DNA of 64,000 nt. Source: Apostichopus japonicus. Its lineage: Eukaryota > Echinodermata > Holothuroidea > Aspidochirotida > Stichopodidae. Position 1 is the stretch's first letter. Each line of letters starts with the position of its first letter. The translations under genes were made by a program, and so were the position numbers. Below the pieces are notes generated by a model. That model searched no databases. It was given only the letters and a program-made list of their open reading frames with translations, and was not told the DNA's origin. Positions 43,928-55,549 of this stretch are shown one piece after another. Where the stretch lies: NCBI RefSeq assembly GCF_037975245.1, contig NC_092577.1, positions 15,576,013-15,640,012 on the forward strand. Reading direction: 5' to 3'.

Positions 43928-45175
43928 AGCCGCATGCAGCTGAACAATGACGACTTATCCAATGGTAACTCTACCAGTGTACAAGAAAACCAACGGAGGC
44001 AGAAGCTACGACAAGTTTCAGTCGTGTTTCGTCTGTACCAAAGTGGTAAGAAGTAAGATGGCTCACCACTTGAGCATCCACGCTGATACAGAGGTTGTAG
44101 TGGCAGATGCTCTAAATGATACTAACAAAGAGAGACGATCCAAAACACTGGAGGCCCTACGACTTATGGGAAACTGAAAGTTTTAAAAAAGGAGTTGGAG
44201 AACTCATAGTTTTAAGAAGGTCCCATCATGTTAAGGTTGTGGAAGACTATATACCTTGCCTCAAGTACTACGGTTGTTTTGGAAATCAGTTCAGCACATT
44301 TCCATTGGAAAATGCGAAATGGATCCAGATGGGACGAAGGATACTACGCTCACTGCAAAATGCTCTTGAGTGGTGCGCCCTTCATGGCAAAAACACACTT
44401 TTCTTAAGTGATAACTTGAAGAACTTAAGAAGGGAAGTCAACCAAAATAAGAAATGATGAAGTGAAGAGGGAAGGTGTTTGGCGTCCCCGTTAGAAAGAC
44501 TGAGAGCATTGAGGCGGCATGTGATATCTCAGAGAATGGGGCAGCTGGCAAGACTGCTAATAACATTCAAGATCACAAATGGAGAGACATCACTGATGGA
44601 AGTTATTGATGCAAGCAGATTTGACGATGTGGTGGTCTGTGTGAGGTGTGTTTGTGGCGATGCACAACAGCAAACTGTTGCTGGAGGGAACATGTTCACC
44701 AGCCCTTCATAGCGTGGAAGGGCAATAAGGTTGAAATAAAATCAAAGAGGATGCGGTGTCCTTCCAGGAGCTAATGGAAGGTCAAGATTGGACATAAAAA
44801 TCTCCAGCCTTGCAAAGGCCTCAAAGAACGCCGTTTCAATGCAGTGTGCTTTTTACGTGACCCGTCGAACGGGATACAAAACAATGCAGTTGATGGACTG
44901 CCGTCCACCATCAGACCTTCAACAATTGAGATCCTGGACCTATAAAAAAAATCCAGGAGGCTCAGAAGAAGTTGATTGAAACTCCTGATGAGTTTCAATG
45001 GAAACAGCTGGCAAATTCCACATTTGTGCTCGCAACTACCTTTAAGAAAAGGAGAGGGGAGAGATTGCCAGGATGAGCCTTTGCTCCTACGTAAAACGGC
45101 CAAAGTGGCGAGAGTTAAGAAACGAGGAAATGAAGAATGGCCTCAGCGCCCTGGAGCTGCCAATAGCAGACAGGT
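43928..45175 (+). pseudogene. Zinc-finger/tyrosine-recombinase-like gene, copy 2, main exon
   Basis: Follows TATTTTCAG. GRSYDKFQSCFVCTKVVRSK and MAHHLSIHADTEVVVADALN match copy 1. The second finger is damaged by deletion; MGQLARLLITFKITNGETSL and the RxGE-like block follow in shifted frames. An in-frame TGA lies upstream of ATG 43947 where copy 1 has TCA. The exon ends GCAGACAG|GTATGTG near 45174, a good donor, in contrast to copy 1. The next exon is probably 45666-45840. Confidence 0.6.
44846..44881 (-). mobile_element. Minimal 36-bp family B insertion with 9-bp TSD
   Basis: CAATGCAGT at 44837-44845 and 44882-44890 flanks only the last 36 bases of family B (tail CACGTAAAAAGC preceded by ATCCCGTTCGACGGGT-like sequence). 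The segment is absent from the paralogous exon at 26735. It is an extreme 5' truncation. Confidence 0.9.
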
Positions 45176-45579
45176 ATGTGTAAGCTGGTTAACATCTTTT
45201 GCTTGTATTAGACCAATTGCTAGGACTTTTGGATGTAAACTCATCATTTGAATGGGAGTGTCCTGTGAGCGTTTCAATTTACTAAATTTATTTCCCAAAT
45301 TGCAGGAAAATTTCAATCAAAACTGATGTTCATTGATCAAGAAAGGAAACATTTCAAAACCTGAAGCAAATTTTAATGACAGACATCAAGAGGAAAGTGA
45401 ATAGCTTAATTGGAAGGAAACTTCATGGAAAGCTATGTATTTTACAACTAACTATCCCTCTTTTAATATGATTAATTTTTCTTTTAATTACCAAATCAAA
45501 GAACGAGTAACATGATGAGAAACAGTTTCCAACAATTTGCATTCATCCTTGTGTTCAAAGATGTACAACTGCGTCTGTT

Positions 45580-45603
45580 ATATATATATATATATATATA
45601 TAT
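45580..45603. repeat. Short (TA)n tract
   Basis: About 12 TA units, in the intron of copy 2. Confidence 0.9.
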
Positions 45604-45665
45604 TGATTTTCTTTGTCTACTTTGCTTAGGGCATGTTTTCATTGAACTGTTTTAATTTCAATATT

Positions 45666-45840
45666 TTAGAGATTTGACATGGTTGAACTGCCTGGTAAAA
45701 GGGGACGAAGAGTCATTGCTCTTGAAGCCAGAATGGGTGGAGGCAATGGACTTGCTAGTAAAAATGAGAGAAAAGTGTGCTGTTTACAGCAAGTTTTCTT
45801 TGGTGTCCCTGGAAAGTCAGTCACATTAACTCTTGGAAGG
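45666..45840 (+). pseudogene. Downstream exon of copy 2, tyrosine-recombinase-like
   Basis: After ATATTTTAG the exon encodes RFDMVELPGKRGRRV, then in a shifted frame LLKPEWVEAMDLLVKMREKC, then back in frame FFGVPGKSVTLTLGR, ending TTGGAAG|GTATGA. V-E-x-x-G-K-R-G-R-x-V followed by L-L-x-P-E-x-V-x-x-M-x-x-L is, from memory, the block after R-x-G-E-V in this family and corresponds to the central catalytic-domain strands. Two compensating frameshifts indicate decay. No equivalent was found downstream of copy 1. Confidence 0.55.
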
Positions 45841-45945
45841 TATGATCTATGTTTACATAAGTATGTTATGTTTGAGAAATTGTGCTTCAATCATGAAACA
45901 AAGGTTCACCATTTGATGACTTGTTTGTTGTCATTTTTGTCATGA

Positions 45946-46529
45946 TAGTGGGTCGAGTAGGTCCAGGTTGGAATTAAAGGGGGGGGGAGGTGGATTCCAT
46001 TGACACGTAGATTTTAGGGAATTGTCTAACATTATTTTTTGTTCATCAGATTATGACATAGGTAGTGCAGGCATAACTATAACCAAAGTTTAATTAGGCC
46101 AACTGCCAACCTAGCAATGGCCTGCAAGATGACAATTACCAAATAAGTACAGTTGACCTTTCAAATAGTACCTTAAGTATGATTCAAACGCTATCTGAAT
46201 ATCTTTTAGTTAAACTTTAGAAGATATCTGTAGATATTCAATTTACTTCATCAAAATCTTATTCCTTGTTTCAGCAACACAACCTTGGCAGTAAGGGTGT
46301 TGTATCTTGAGACATTGGTACTAATGGTGACTGAATCATTCACATTGTCTTTTGCACTTTGCTTACATTCTTTGCAAAATGAAATATTGTAGGGAGTTGC
46401 CAAAATGTGACAGCAAAGTGAACTGTAAATTTATAAACTGCATTCGTACAAAGTCATTTTTCTGCAGATGTCATGGAAATATGGAAACACAAAATTATAT
46501 ATCATACCAACACTACTTATTGATCTACA
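45946..46529. other. Non-coding stretch
   Basis: No coding motif recognised; a G-run of 9 near 45980. Confidence 0.4.
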
Positions 46530-47018
46530 CCTTTAGCCTTCTACAGTACATTGATATATGCAGCTAGAGTTGTAACTTTGTCAAGAAAATCGTCTTATAT
46601 AACACCTATACTACGAGATCTACACTGGCTACCTATTTCTTATAGGATTATCTACAAAATTCTACTCATTGTTTTTAAATCACTTAATAACATGGCTCCT
46701 ATGTATGTTTCAGAATTACTCCAATTGTACTCTCCATCACGGAATCTTCGTTCAAGCAGCACGCTTAACCTCCAGGAACACAGGTCTAAACATTTGTGGG
46801 GTGACAGGTCTTTCAGGGTTGCCGCCCCACGCCTTTGGAACACTTTACCATATGAACTGAAGTCATGCACCAGTATTGCAGCTTTCAAGAAACACCTTAA
46901 AACTCACCTTATGCGTGAAGCTTTCCAGTAGTTCTATTTGACTTTTTTCCATGTTGCGCCTTGAGCACCCTGTAGGGTGGATATGTGCGCATTATAAATC
47001 TCTGTTATTATTATTATA
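46530..47018 (+). pseudogene. 3' end of a CR1/L2-type LINE
   Basis: Open frame 46551-46931: AARVVTLSRKSSYITPILRD, LHWLPISYRIIYKILLIVFK, FRVAAPRLWNTLPYELKSC and FKKHLKTHLMREAF, which is the intact C-terminus of L2/CR1-type RT with its natural stop. The short 3' UTR contains GCGCCTTGAGCACCCTG, a potential hairpin, and ends in ATT repeats at about 47005-47018. It is 5' truncated but much better preserved than the related fragment at 7865-8577. Confidence 0.82.
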
Positions 47019-47492
47019 TGCATCATTTAGTTAGTTCTTATTTAGGTATATAATGAACTTCAGTAGCAGTTGTTAACAACTTAATTGGATGGAATCCAAT
47101 ACAAATTTCACATTTTATTTTACTTAAGGTTATTCGTGACATGGCAGTTGAGGCGAAATGTGAAAACCCTCAGCTGATTTCCACAACAACAATGTTATTT
47201 GTATTCAATTTACATCACCCTGACGCAAACTGTGTCCCTGAAAAGTTGAACTGTTTTCTCTTCGCATCAGCACTTTTTTCCGTTGTGTGTTTGTTCCTTG
47301 CTGAAAGCTAAGCGGGAATGCATCCATGTAGTTTGGGTTGTGTGTTACCTGACATTTAAGTTTGTATGCTTAGATACTTAGATGAATCTTATTGATGTGG
47401 TGCTCATATGATGAATATGTATGAGGTCACATGGTGAAATAAATAACCTTAAAATTACAAGAACTTAGCATTAATCTTGAGTCTCAGTTTTT

Positions 47493-48640
47493 AGCTCATA
47501 CCAGCATGCTGGTGTGAGCTATTGTTACAGTGCGGCGTCTATCACTCTATCCGTCAACAATTGGTAAAACCGCTCCCACTCGCACAGTGTTTGATGGAAT
47601 TTCATGAAACTTGGACACAAGGACCATTGGGTATAGGGCCATCAGAGATGGTCCGAAATTTGGGGTCGAAGGTCACCTGTGGGCCGTAATGGGCCATTTT
47701 GTGGAAATACGCAAAATGCTTCTTCTCCTACAGATTCCATGGTACAATGTTGAGGGTTTGTCACGATAGTACTATGGAAGTTTTACCTTCAGGGTGTTCA
47801 TGAATTTGAGATCAAAGATCAACTAGGAGTCTTTTGTGGCCCGGGCCGAGGCCCTATATTTTCAAATTGCTCCTGTTCGTACAGTGTATGGCCAGTTATA
47901 ATGAAACTTGGTCACAACGTTCCTCGGGATGAGAGTTACGAAGGGTGTTCGGAAAATTGAGGTCAAATGTCATTTAGGGGGTCATCGGGGTCATTCTTTG
48001 TAATATTTTCAAATATCTCAATCTCCTCAAGATTTTGATGGATCATATTCAAAGTTGAACTGATGATTGTTGGATTGTGTATGAATAAGGTGATGCCTAA
48101 TAATTTTTGGTCAAAAGTTAATTAATTACAATTAATCCCCATTGTTTAAAAAGTCTGAGCCTTCACTTTTTGCCAAAGCTCCTTTAATTTGTCTCCCAAT
48201 CCCTGCAGTGTTTGTTTACATTTGTGGTTAAGCTCTGCAGAGGCTGTTATAGTGGAATTAAAGCAGGGCTGGAAGTTGTTATTAACTGTTGAACTGTAAG
48301 CATGAGAGCCCTATAGCCAATCAGCACTTGCCGATTCTTAGAAGTCTTTGAGCCTTAGGTATGTAGGCAGCTTGTGAAGTTATGTCTTGTAGGGAGTGCT
48401 TGTTATGTCTGCTAAGGTAGAGGGGAGAAAGTTTAATAGGGTAGGCCAGTGGTATTGTTTGAGAGAGTGGGTAAAATAGGATTTAAAGGGGAAAATAGGA
48501 ATTATAGCCAGTGGTGTGGCCAGGATTCTGCTAACGGAGGGGGGGGGGGGTGTTATCCCTCACGGGCCCAAAATTGGTTTTGTGGGCCCTACATTTTTCA
48601 GCTCGAAAAGGTATGAGCTTCTGCACCATTGGTGCTCTAG
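47493..48640 (+). mobile_element. Helentron-like non-autonomous element, copy 2
   Basis: Inverted partner of 36869-37982 and about 1.15 kb long; the length difference is small indels plus a G-run near 48540. It begins AGCTCATACCAGCATGC after TTTTT and ends GGTGCTCTAG before TTT. It carries the same asymmetric inverted repeat and 3' hairpin. Its neighbours are unrelated to those of copy 1, so both ends are well defined. Confidence 0.68.
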
Positions 48641-49268
48641 TTTCAAACTTGTTATAGTGATCTAACTAGATTGCCTTAAGATGTTGATATGTGTTTTTAT
48701 TGATATCATGCACATTTGTGAGGAGGCGGGAGGTAGATACTGACTACCCATGGTGATGTGTTTTGCAATTGATATCATTCATATTTATTAGGGGCATAGC
48801 CTAGCATTATTTCTTTTACAAAAGTTGACGAATTTGCTTTATTTTCTTAAACATTTGTTCCTCTGAATCTTTTCAATCTCAAACTTAGTGAATGTAACAG
48901 ATTTCAGCAATGAAGAAATGTTCAATGATTATTTGTTTAGCAAATATCCAAGAAAGTAAATTGCCTTAATACTTTCATCTATAGGACCCACATTAACTGT
49001 TGGTGCATTAACATGTTTAACAACATGCAAAGTGATTGACAACAGTTTGGTAAATAATTTATTATACAGTTGCTGAGTCTTCAAGAGGGAGAACTTGAAT
49101 GGGTGTCAAACCATTTAGGGCACAATGTCGACATCCATCGAATGTGATATCGACTCCATCAGTCTACAATTGAATGGACGAAAGTTGCCAAACTATTGAT
49201 GGGAGTAGAGTCGGGAACAATTGCCCAACACAAAGGAAGGAAGACTTGGAGGTAAATGGTGAGTACAC
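48641..49268. other. Non-coding stretch
   Basis: No gene or repeat recognised. Confidence 0.4.
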
Positions 49269-49280
49269 AAAGCATATGTG

Positions 49281-50917
49281 TGCTTTTTACGTGCAAAGAA
49301 AACGGACACGGACCAAAGGTCAACAGAACCATAAACAATCCCAATTTGTAAAACAAGCACCACAAACAACCACCTGTAAAACAACCACCAAAAACCCAAC
49401 TGAAACCCACAAACACATCCTCTCACTAACGTAGCGTTTAACGTGACGTGAAAAGGACACGGACCAAACACTACAGACCGGCCCACAAAAGCCAACTCCA
49501 ATCCACAAACAGAAAAAAAAAACCAACCCATATTATGTAACGACCACACAACCCCACACCTAACAACTAGTTCACTCCAAATTGAATCCGGGGAACGCCG
49601 TCCCGTAAGTAGACGACAGGCCTTTTAGGGTACCCCTAATCCCATTCACACTAAGGGTGACGAGGGATAAGGTGTCCGGTGCCATTACCTGCGATGTTTT
49701 CCCAATACGGGTCTTTTCAGGCACCTAGCCGTGTTCCCCTTTTCCTACGGGGGAGCAGAGTTCTTAGCTCCTCGTGAACATTGATCGAGTGGACCCCCCT
49801 GTCAGGAACAGGAGGTCCACTAGCGACCATCGTGTCCGGTATAGCGGAAGCAACTGCTGGCAGGGTGGAAGAGCCGCTCGAGTCAATGAGATCAGTGGCC
49901 TGTTTTGTCTCATCAAAGCAATCGGAGGACTCCTTAGCCACAACTACTGAGGCTGTAGTGCAGTCCTCCATTGGCGAGTCCGAATCTGGACCACTCAATG
50001 TCTCTTGGGCCAGTTGACTCGGGGCCCGACTAGTATCACCGATAGCGGGCGCAGCTACCGGTGAACCAGTATAAGCGGCATCCTGCTCCGCATGCCACTC
50101 CGCTAATACCATCTCCGCCGTTTTGTCCAGCTCCGCCTCAGTGGGCAGAATGGCAGTCTCGGCCGGAGCGGCAACTTCGTTCAGGTACGAGATGGGACAC
50201 GAAAGGGGGTTCAAAGCCTCCACCGGGGCGCTAGTGTCGGACACTGGGGCGATCAACGGATCATCAGGTGATACGGTGTCAGAGGCCGGGACGGGGACCG
50301 CTTCAACCACGCTCGTAGCCACTCTCGCGGCGTAAGAGCGGTCTGGGCATGGTAGAGGGGATATCGACTTCAGCTCGACTCTAACTCGTCTAGTCCCGGT
50401 CTCTTGACACCCTTACATTCCAGGAATTCCGGCTCCTCGTAGCCGGTCACTTTCCCAAAACGCCCCAGTGTCCGCACAACAACCTGTTCAGGTATGTCCA
50501 GAGGGAAATGGAGGACTGTCACCCACAACGAACTGTCATACGGTGTGACCTTCAGTCCCTCAACTCCCTCCAACACATGGACGCCTCAGACGCGGGCAGC
50601 CTCCGAGGTGAACCGTACATCAAAAACATTCATACCCCGGAGAGGTTTACGCCGAAGCGCGTCAACCTCTCCAGGGACCTTTAAACCAACAGAACGCAAA
50701 ACTGAAAAAAAAAATTGGCCGGGGACGACCTTAGCCTCCCCCGAAAAACTCAACAATACGATTTTGCTGTCACGGCGAGCCGCCATGACAGCTAGGGGTG
50801 TGGCAAGCCACGCACCTATACGAAAACCAAAACAACGAAACAAAACCAAAACACCCAAACTACACTAAAACACACTACAAAAGTGGAGAGCAGCCGAAAA
50901 CACGTCCGCACTCCAGG
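49281..50917 (-). mobile_element. ORF1-only family A copy lacking its zinc knuckles
   Basis: AAAGCATATGTG flanks it at 49269-49280 and 50918-50929; the AAAGC part may be chance identity with the element's 5' end. The minus strand reads 5' UTR, ORF1 with three lesions, TAATG, about 15 codons of ORF2, then a jump to CCTGTCGTCTAC in the ORF2 tail and the 3' UTR. Lesions: CGA to TGA at about 50586, a frameshift near 50400, and a 203-base deletion that removes all three CCHC knuckles (junction GGGCAT/GGTAGAG near 50351). Confidence 0.9.
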
Positions 50918-50929
50918 AAAGCATATGTG

Positions 50930-52066
50930 AAAACTGCTACTGCTTTTCTGCTCCATATGAAAGTCGTCTTAGATTAATTGAGGTGAATGGTGAGAAGACA
51001 TGTCAGAGCACATGGTTATATAACTGTCTTAAATATTTCGAAATATTAAAAGTTTACTGACTTTAACAACCAGTAACTGTGCATAAATAACTTGAATAAG
51101 AAGGGACAGTTGGTAGCTGAAGTCGTTTGGGTTTGGCAAGAAAATGATGTCAAGCAAGAACATTTCCTTGTTGCTTCCTTCAGTAGCACGCTTTAAAATC
51201 TCTGTAGAATGCATTTCTAACATATTCTAACCTTTTCCCAATGTAATGTCGTCAATGTGATAATAAACCATGAATGATAATCATGATAAGGGCCCAAGCA
51301 CAGTCAAGTTGATTTCCGGCTAACTACTACTATCAATGCAATACATGTCATTAGTTGACCCATAGGTTAATCAGAAAACTTTCGAAACAACCCAAATTTC
51401 GAAGTCTTATACTAAGAATGGAAGATAGGCATAGTAACGAAATATCCAAATACATTGAATTCTAATGTAGTGGTCTACGCTGTTGCTCTTGTGTATTTCA
51501 GCAATTGTCAATCAACGCTGTGTCAGTCGGCAGTAGACTGACAATTCACACCAACTGCTGTTCGGCCAATAAGAGTTCGGGTGCCCTAATTAATTGGAAC
51601 CAACCCGAACTCCGTGTGTGACTGTATGTCACTAAATCAACTACAGTTCGTTCTATATAGTAAAGGCAACTGTATTAAGATTTTAATTCTCTTTCAGATA
51701 TTGAAATCACTTTACCAATCGTTGTATCATCTTTATGGCAGAGTCATCACTCATGAAGTAAAAATTGAATCAGGCTCAAATGTTCCTGTTAATCTTATAT
51801 CTTTCTTCATGTTGATATTTTTTTATTATGCTTTCCTTGTGGTTTGCTTTTTTTAACATGGCTTTTACTTCTCTTGTATCCTTTGCTTCTTTTGTTCTTT
51901 GTTTCCTAATACACTCTTCCTCTTTGTATCATTCAAATTTGGCTTTGATGGCCTTTTAGGGTAGGTTCACTTTCTTGCTTTACCCACACAAAAGTGCAAA
52001 ACATAAATTTTCAGCATTAAGAAATGCAGGAATTTCATGTTTTTAACCTTCCCTGTACTTGTAATT
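50930..52066. other. Non-coding AT-rich stretch
   Basis: No motif-bearing frame recognised; open frames are short and compositionally biased. Confidence 0.4.
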
Positions 52067-52160
52067 CACGTAGAAGCTGTACCAGAACCACATCCTAGCA
52101 AAAGCAGAAGACCATGGGTGGAAGAGAGTGAAGAAGAAGACAACGCACCTGGTCCGGGTG
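52067..52160 (+). other. Possible small acidic exon
   Basis: Between TTCACGTAG and GGTG|GTAAGTA lies an open segment encoding EAVPEPHPSKSRRPWVEESE followed by EEDNAPGPG. Good acceptor and donor, and a biased acidic composition, suggest a real exon, but no partner exon or family was identified. A Lys-rich frame follows at 52253-52380. Confidence 0.3.
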
Positions 52161-52169
52161 GTAAGTATA

Positions 52170-54240
52170 AAAGAAAGTAGGCTTGTTTGATACTTTCCAA
52201 GTTATGTGGTTAAGAGTGTGCCCCAAAGATAGTTGATAATACTCTTAAATATGTGAGTGCAAAAAATTCAGCACAGCCACTCACTAAGAAATCTGGCAAA
52301 GGTAAAAGAATACGAAAGCCAAAAATACCAATGCTGGAAGAGAGGACAATGCACTTGCTGCTGGAATTCACAGAGGTACAGAGGTGTTATGGCGAGGTTG
52401 ACAATATCGTCTGGGCATTAAAGTCGGTTATCGTCTTTATAGTTGGATCGTCGAGCAACACTTTTATCGTCGGGAAGCTCAGGCAGCACTATTATAGTCG
52501 GGCAGCGCGAGTATAGTGAGTTTGAAATACACTATAACGTCGGGTTATCGTCGGTTAGTATGCAGTATCGTCGACAAGGCAGAGAGCTTACAGGAACAAT
52601 AGGTTGTGGTTTTTGCTTCCAGGAGCAACAGCCACGAGGAAGAATGGCTACTAACAATAGATCAGACAGTAAACACATTGCAAGAGGACCGAGGGCCATG
52701 ACCAAACACTGCTGTACTGTATATTATCAATGTCAAGATACTGTACAAATCTGAATATAGACCTACAGAAAATATTTCGATTTTCACAGATACATAATAC
52801 ATTACACTACATGAACATCAGAAATACAATCATACTTCCCATTATCAATCACGCTGATACATTCCGTACCGCTGAAATACAGCCTATCCATTCGCCGGTC
52901 GGACCCGCACATAGAGCTTTTAACCATTTATCTTATTTTATAAAAGTATTCCACGATCACTAGACAGCCCCCTCCCCCTCGCATCGCAACAAGCCATCGC
53001 AACAACCCCTACCTACCCCTACTCCCCCCCCCCCCCCCCTTGCCTAAACTTTGCAATAGACTCGTATATTTGCCTTGCAAGGTACAAATATCCAGCAGAT
53101 AAAATTATGGTCAATCCGTTACGGTCCAGATTAACAATATGCAAAAATAGAACTCCAGTTCGTATTGTTAAATAAACTAAACGTTGGTGTTACGAGAAAG
53201 GCTAATAAATGTCCTGTTGGAATTAATTGTATCCAATGAATTTATCTTGACGACCTGCCAACTTTTATACTTCTAGAGCAAATATTACATGAGTACCGCG
53301 TAAATGGGTGAAAGTTTGCGAATAACAGGTGGCTGTCAGAAGACCCTTCGTTTCTCGAGCTTTGGCGCTGATCTAGATATTAATTGGGTCAGGCACCTGT
53401 TTACTAAATGACTGGGAAATTACGCGAATCATGTGATTGATGTTACAGCAAAAAGGAGGCCAGGTTATACGGGTTCGTGTATCATGAAATGATCACAACA
53501 AGAATATCTCTTGTTTTAATGTACACTGATAATAATTAGTTGTCTTGTTTGTGTATAGTAACACGAACTTCGTAACCGCCGAGGTGGTAGGGCTATTTGC
53601 ATTTCACTGTGTTAAGATATACACGCATTTCACACGTCAGTCATATTATTGTCATTATTAAAACTTTTGATATGTCCTTCCTGTATTTACCCCTCGTTAT
53701 TTAATCCTCTCTTTATCCTTGTACAGTTTATATTTTTTCCCTGACATATTTTCTTCTCTCCCCCTTTGTTTACTAATCCGTTGTACTTCTTTATTTGTGT
53801 TCACCTTGCCCTCTGTATACCTGCACTAGTACAGTAGTTGGCCTCTTGTATTTTCTGTTACTCGTCTTAGCGTCCGCAGTTCCTACTAGGGTCGAAACTA
53901 GCCCCCCCCCCCCTTTTGTTGTAATTTTGTTGTTGTTGTAACATATGACCAGAAATAACGTTTTTTTGGGGTTACTTTGACGGGGCGTACAAATTTTAGA
54001 AATGGCGATTTTTTTTCCAACTTAATCAGGAGGCTAGCACCGCCCCTGACATAACCCGAAATCAGTGGTAGGATAAGTTCTTACCCTGCCCCCCCCCCCC
54101 GGGGAAATCTTCGGTACTAAAATGAAAGCCTTAATTTAAATACAGAAGATGTAATACAAGCATGTTTGAGGGAGGATGGTCATCTCTTTTTGGAATATGT
54201 GATGGTCCTAAAAAAAAACGTTTTGTTCGTTGTACACAGC
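52170..54240. other. Non-coding stretch with homopolymer runs
   Basis: TATCGTCGG-like words recur irregularly at 52430-52575. Long C runs near 53025-53039, 53903 and 54090. No gene recognised. Confidence 0.4.
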
Positions 54241-54730
54241 TTAATACTGTGTTGCCTCTCCCCGACTATCGATGACCGCTGGTATTGCCTTCTTCAAGTT
54301 GTTGATGTAGGTTCGGCACTTTTGTGGGGTCACCCGCTCCCTCCAGAACTTGAGAATTCCTTCCACCAGTTCCTCCCTGTGTGGATTCCATTCTTTCCGT
54401 AGGAAAGTCTTCAACTCATGCCACACCTTTTCGATCGGACTTAGGTCAGGGCTCTCTGGGGGAGTCTTCCACCATGTAATATTGGTTTCCTCCTTGCGTA
54501 CAGACTGATGTGTTTTGGGTCGTTATCTAGCATGAGACGAAAACCTTGTGGAAAATTGTTTGCGACCGAAAGGCAGGAGAGCTTCTCGTAAAATTTCCAC
54601 GAAGAACTCTTCACGCATTATCCCATCGAAGATGAAGATGTCAGTAGAAGAGAACTTCGAGATCCCTGCCACCATTCGAATACAGTTTCTGTCGAAGAAA
54701 GCCATTACCGTGTAGTATATTCAGTACCAA
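54241..54730 (-). pseudogene. Mariner-type transposase, C-terminal half
   Basis: Minus-strand frames give AFFDRNCIRMVAGISKFSST, IFIFDGIMREEFFVEILREA, LLPFGRKQF, a decayed second-Asp block, PREP/PKSDRKG (the P-D-L-N-P-I-E-like region with the third acidic residue, out of frame) and finally WHELKTFLRKEWNPHREELV and KAIPAVIDSRGEATQY with the natural stop at 54241. At least two frameshifts. The N-terminal DNA-binding half and terminal inverted repeats were not found. Confidence 0.75.
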
Positions 54731-54745
54731 AATTATTTCAGTAAA

Positions 54746-55128
54746 GTCGTCAGTGCAAGCAGTGGATCCTGCATGTGGAATCTTGCTCGTCGGAAAAGTT
54801 TTGGAGGAGAGAGCTGACGCCTTCAAAATTCGCTGGGCGAACTACAGAGTCACCGATTGGGTTGCGAAAGAAAAGACGAGACTGCCCTTGCCAAAGCGGC
54901 AATGTCGGCTGGATAGCGACAATTGGAAAACAACTCAACCGTCTTTCTATCAGAAGGTGAGGAAGTAACCATTAAGAAGGCGGACGGAACTTCTGGAGAG
55001 TTTGTGAAAGTCGAGGAAAACGACCCTTTTAACTGCATAGTAAGAAACAACGATTTACAGTGGCCCCCCCCCCCCGAAGAAATGTACGCCTCTTTACCAT
55101 TTCGTTATCATAGTGTAAACTTGCATTA
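54746..55128 (+). other. Possible decayed coding segment
   Basis: ACGILLVGKVLEERADAFKI followed by RWANYRVTDWVAKEK in one frame, and GEEVTIKKADGTSGEFVKVE in the next, look protein-like (a beta-rich, possibly Tudor- or chromo-like pattern), separated by a frameshift near 54930. A 10-C run at about 55065 follows. No family assigned. Confidence 0.3.
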
Positions 55129-55372
55129 AGTCTTCCTCTGGTTATTTTTTAATCTCAATACAATATCTCGATAACGATATCACCTTTTATAAAATATAAC
55201 GTTAATATCTTTTTACAAGTAAATTAATGGTTTATGAACTTATACGCAACGTATAGTGGCGAAGCACCTCGTAATTTCTTATAGAAAGCCCGAGAAACAT
55301 TGGCTTAGAATATGTTCCTATAATGAAGCAAACTAGCAAGTACTTTGTATATTCTGCTTAGTTGTCTCGTTC

Positions 55373-55549
55373 TCAAATGAGATCACGGCAATGAAGAAAG
55401 GAAAGAGGATAAATTGGTCGGCGGAGGATATTAGAACGGATGATAGTAATGTTTTGCCAGGTTTTGCACAGATCAGAAAAACAATAGAAAAGCACCCGAT
55501 GTTAAAGCAAAGAAACCCAGCAGCAGTCAAAAGCCGCTTTCAGTAGATG
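55373..55549 (+). repeat. 177-bp identical duplicate, copy 1 (partner 57991-58167)
   Basis: Every base from TCAAATGAGATCACGG to CAGTAGATG is identical to 57991-58167. It contains a frame MKKGKRINWSAEDIRTDDSN to PAAVKSRFQ and TAG, which resembles a short SANT/Myb-like C-terminus. Flanks differ completely. Here it is followed by unrelated AT-rich DNA. Confidence 0.9.

Larger units (their letters stand above)
43550..45436 (+). repeat. Segmental duplication, copy 2 (partner at 25265-27320)
   Basis: Homologous to copy 1 through upstream intron, exon and downstream intron. It lacks parts of the exon middle (second zinc finger region) but keeps a 25-base piece that copy 1 lost between two GCCG repeats, and carries the 36-bp family B insert. 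Confidence 0.85.

Noticed and set aside
44846-44881. CRISPR-like or tRNA-like short conserved element
   Set aside because: The flanking 9-bp TSD and exact match to the family B terminus identify it as a truncated LINE insertion.
49281-50917. Spliced retrocopy (intron removal) as the cause of the ORF2 deletion
   Set aside because: The bases at the junctions do not permit a GT-AG or GC-AG intron; deletion or template switching fits better.
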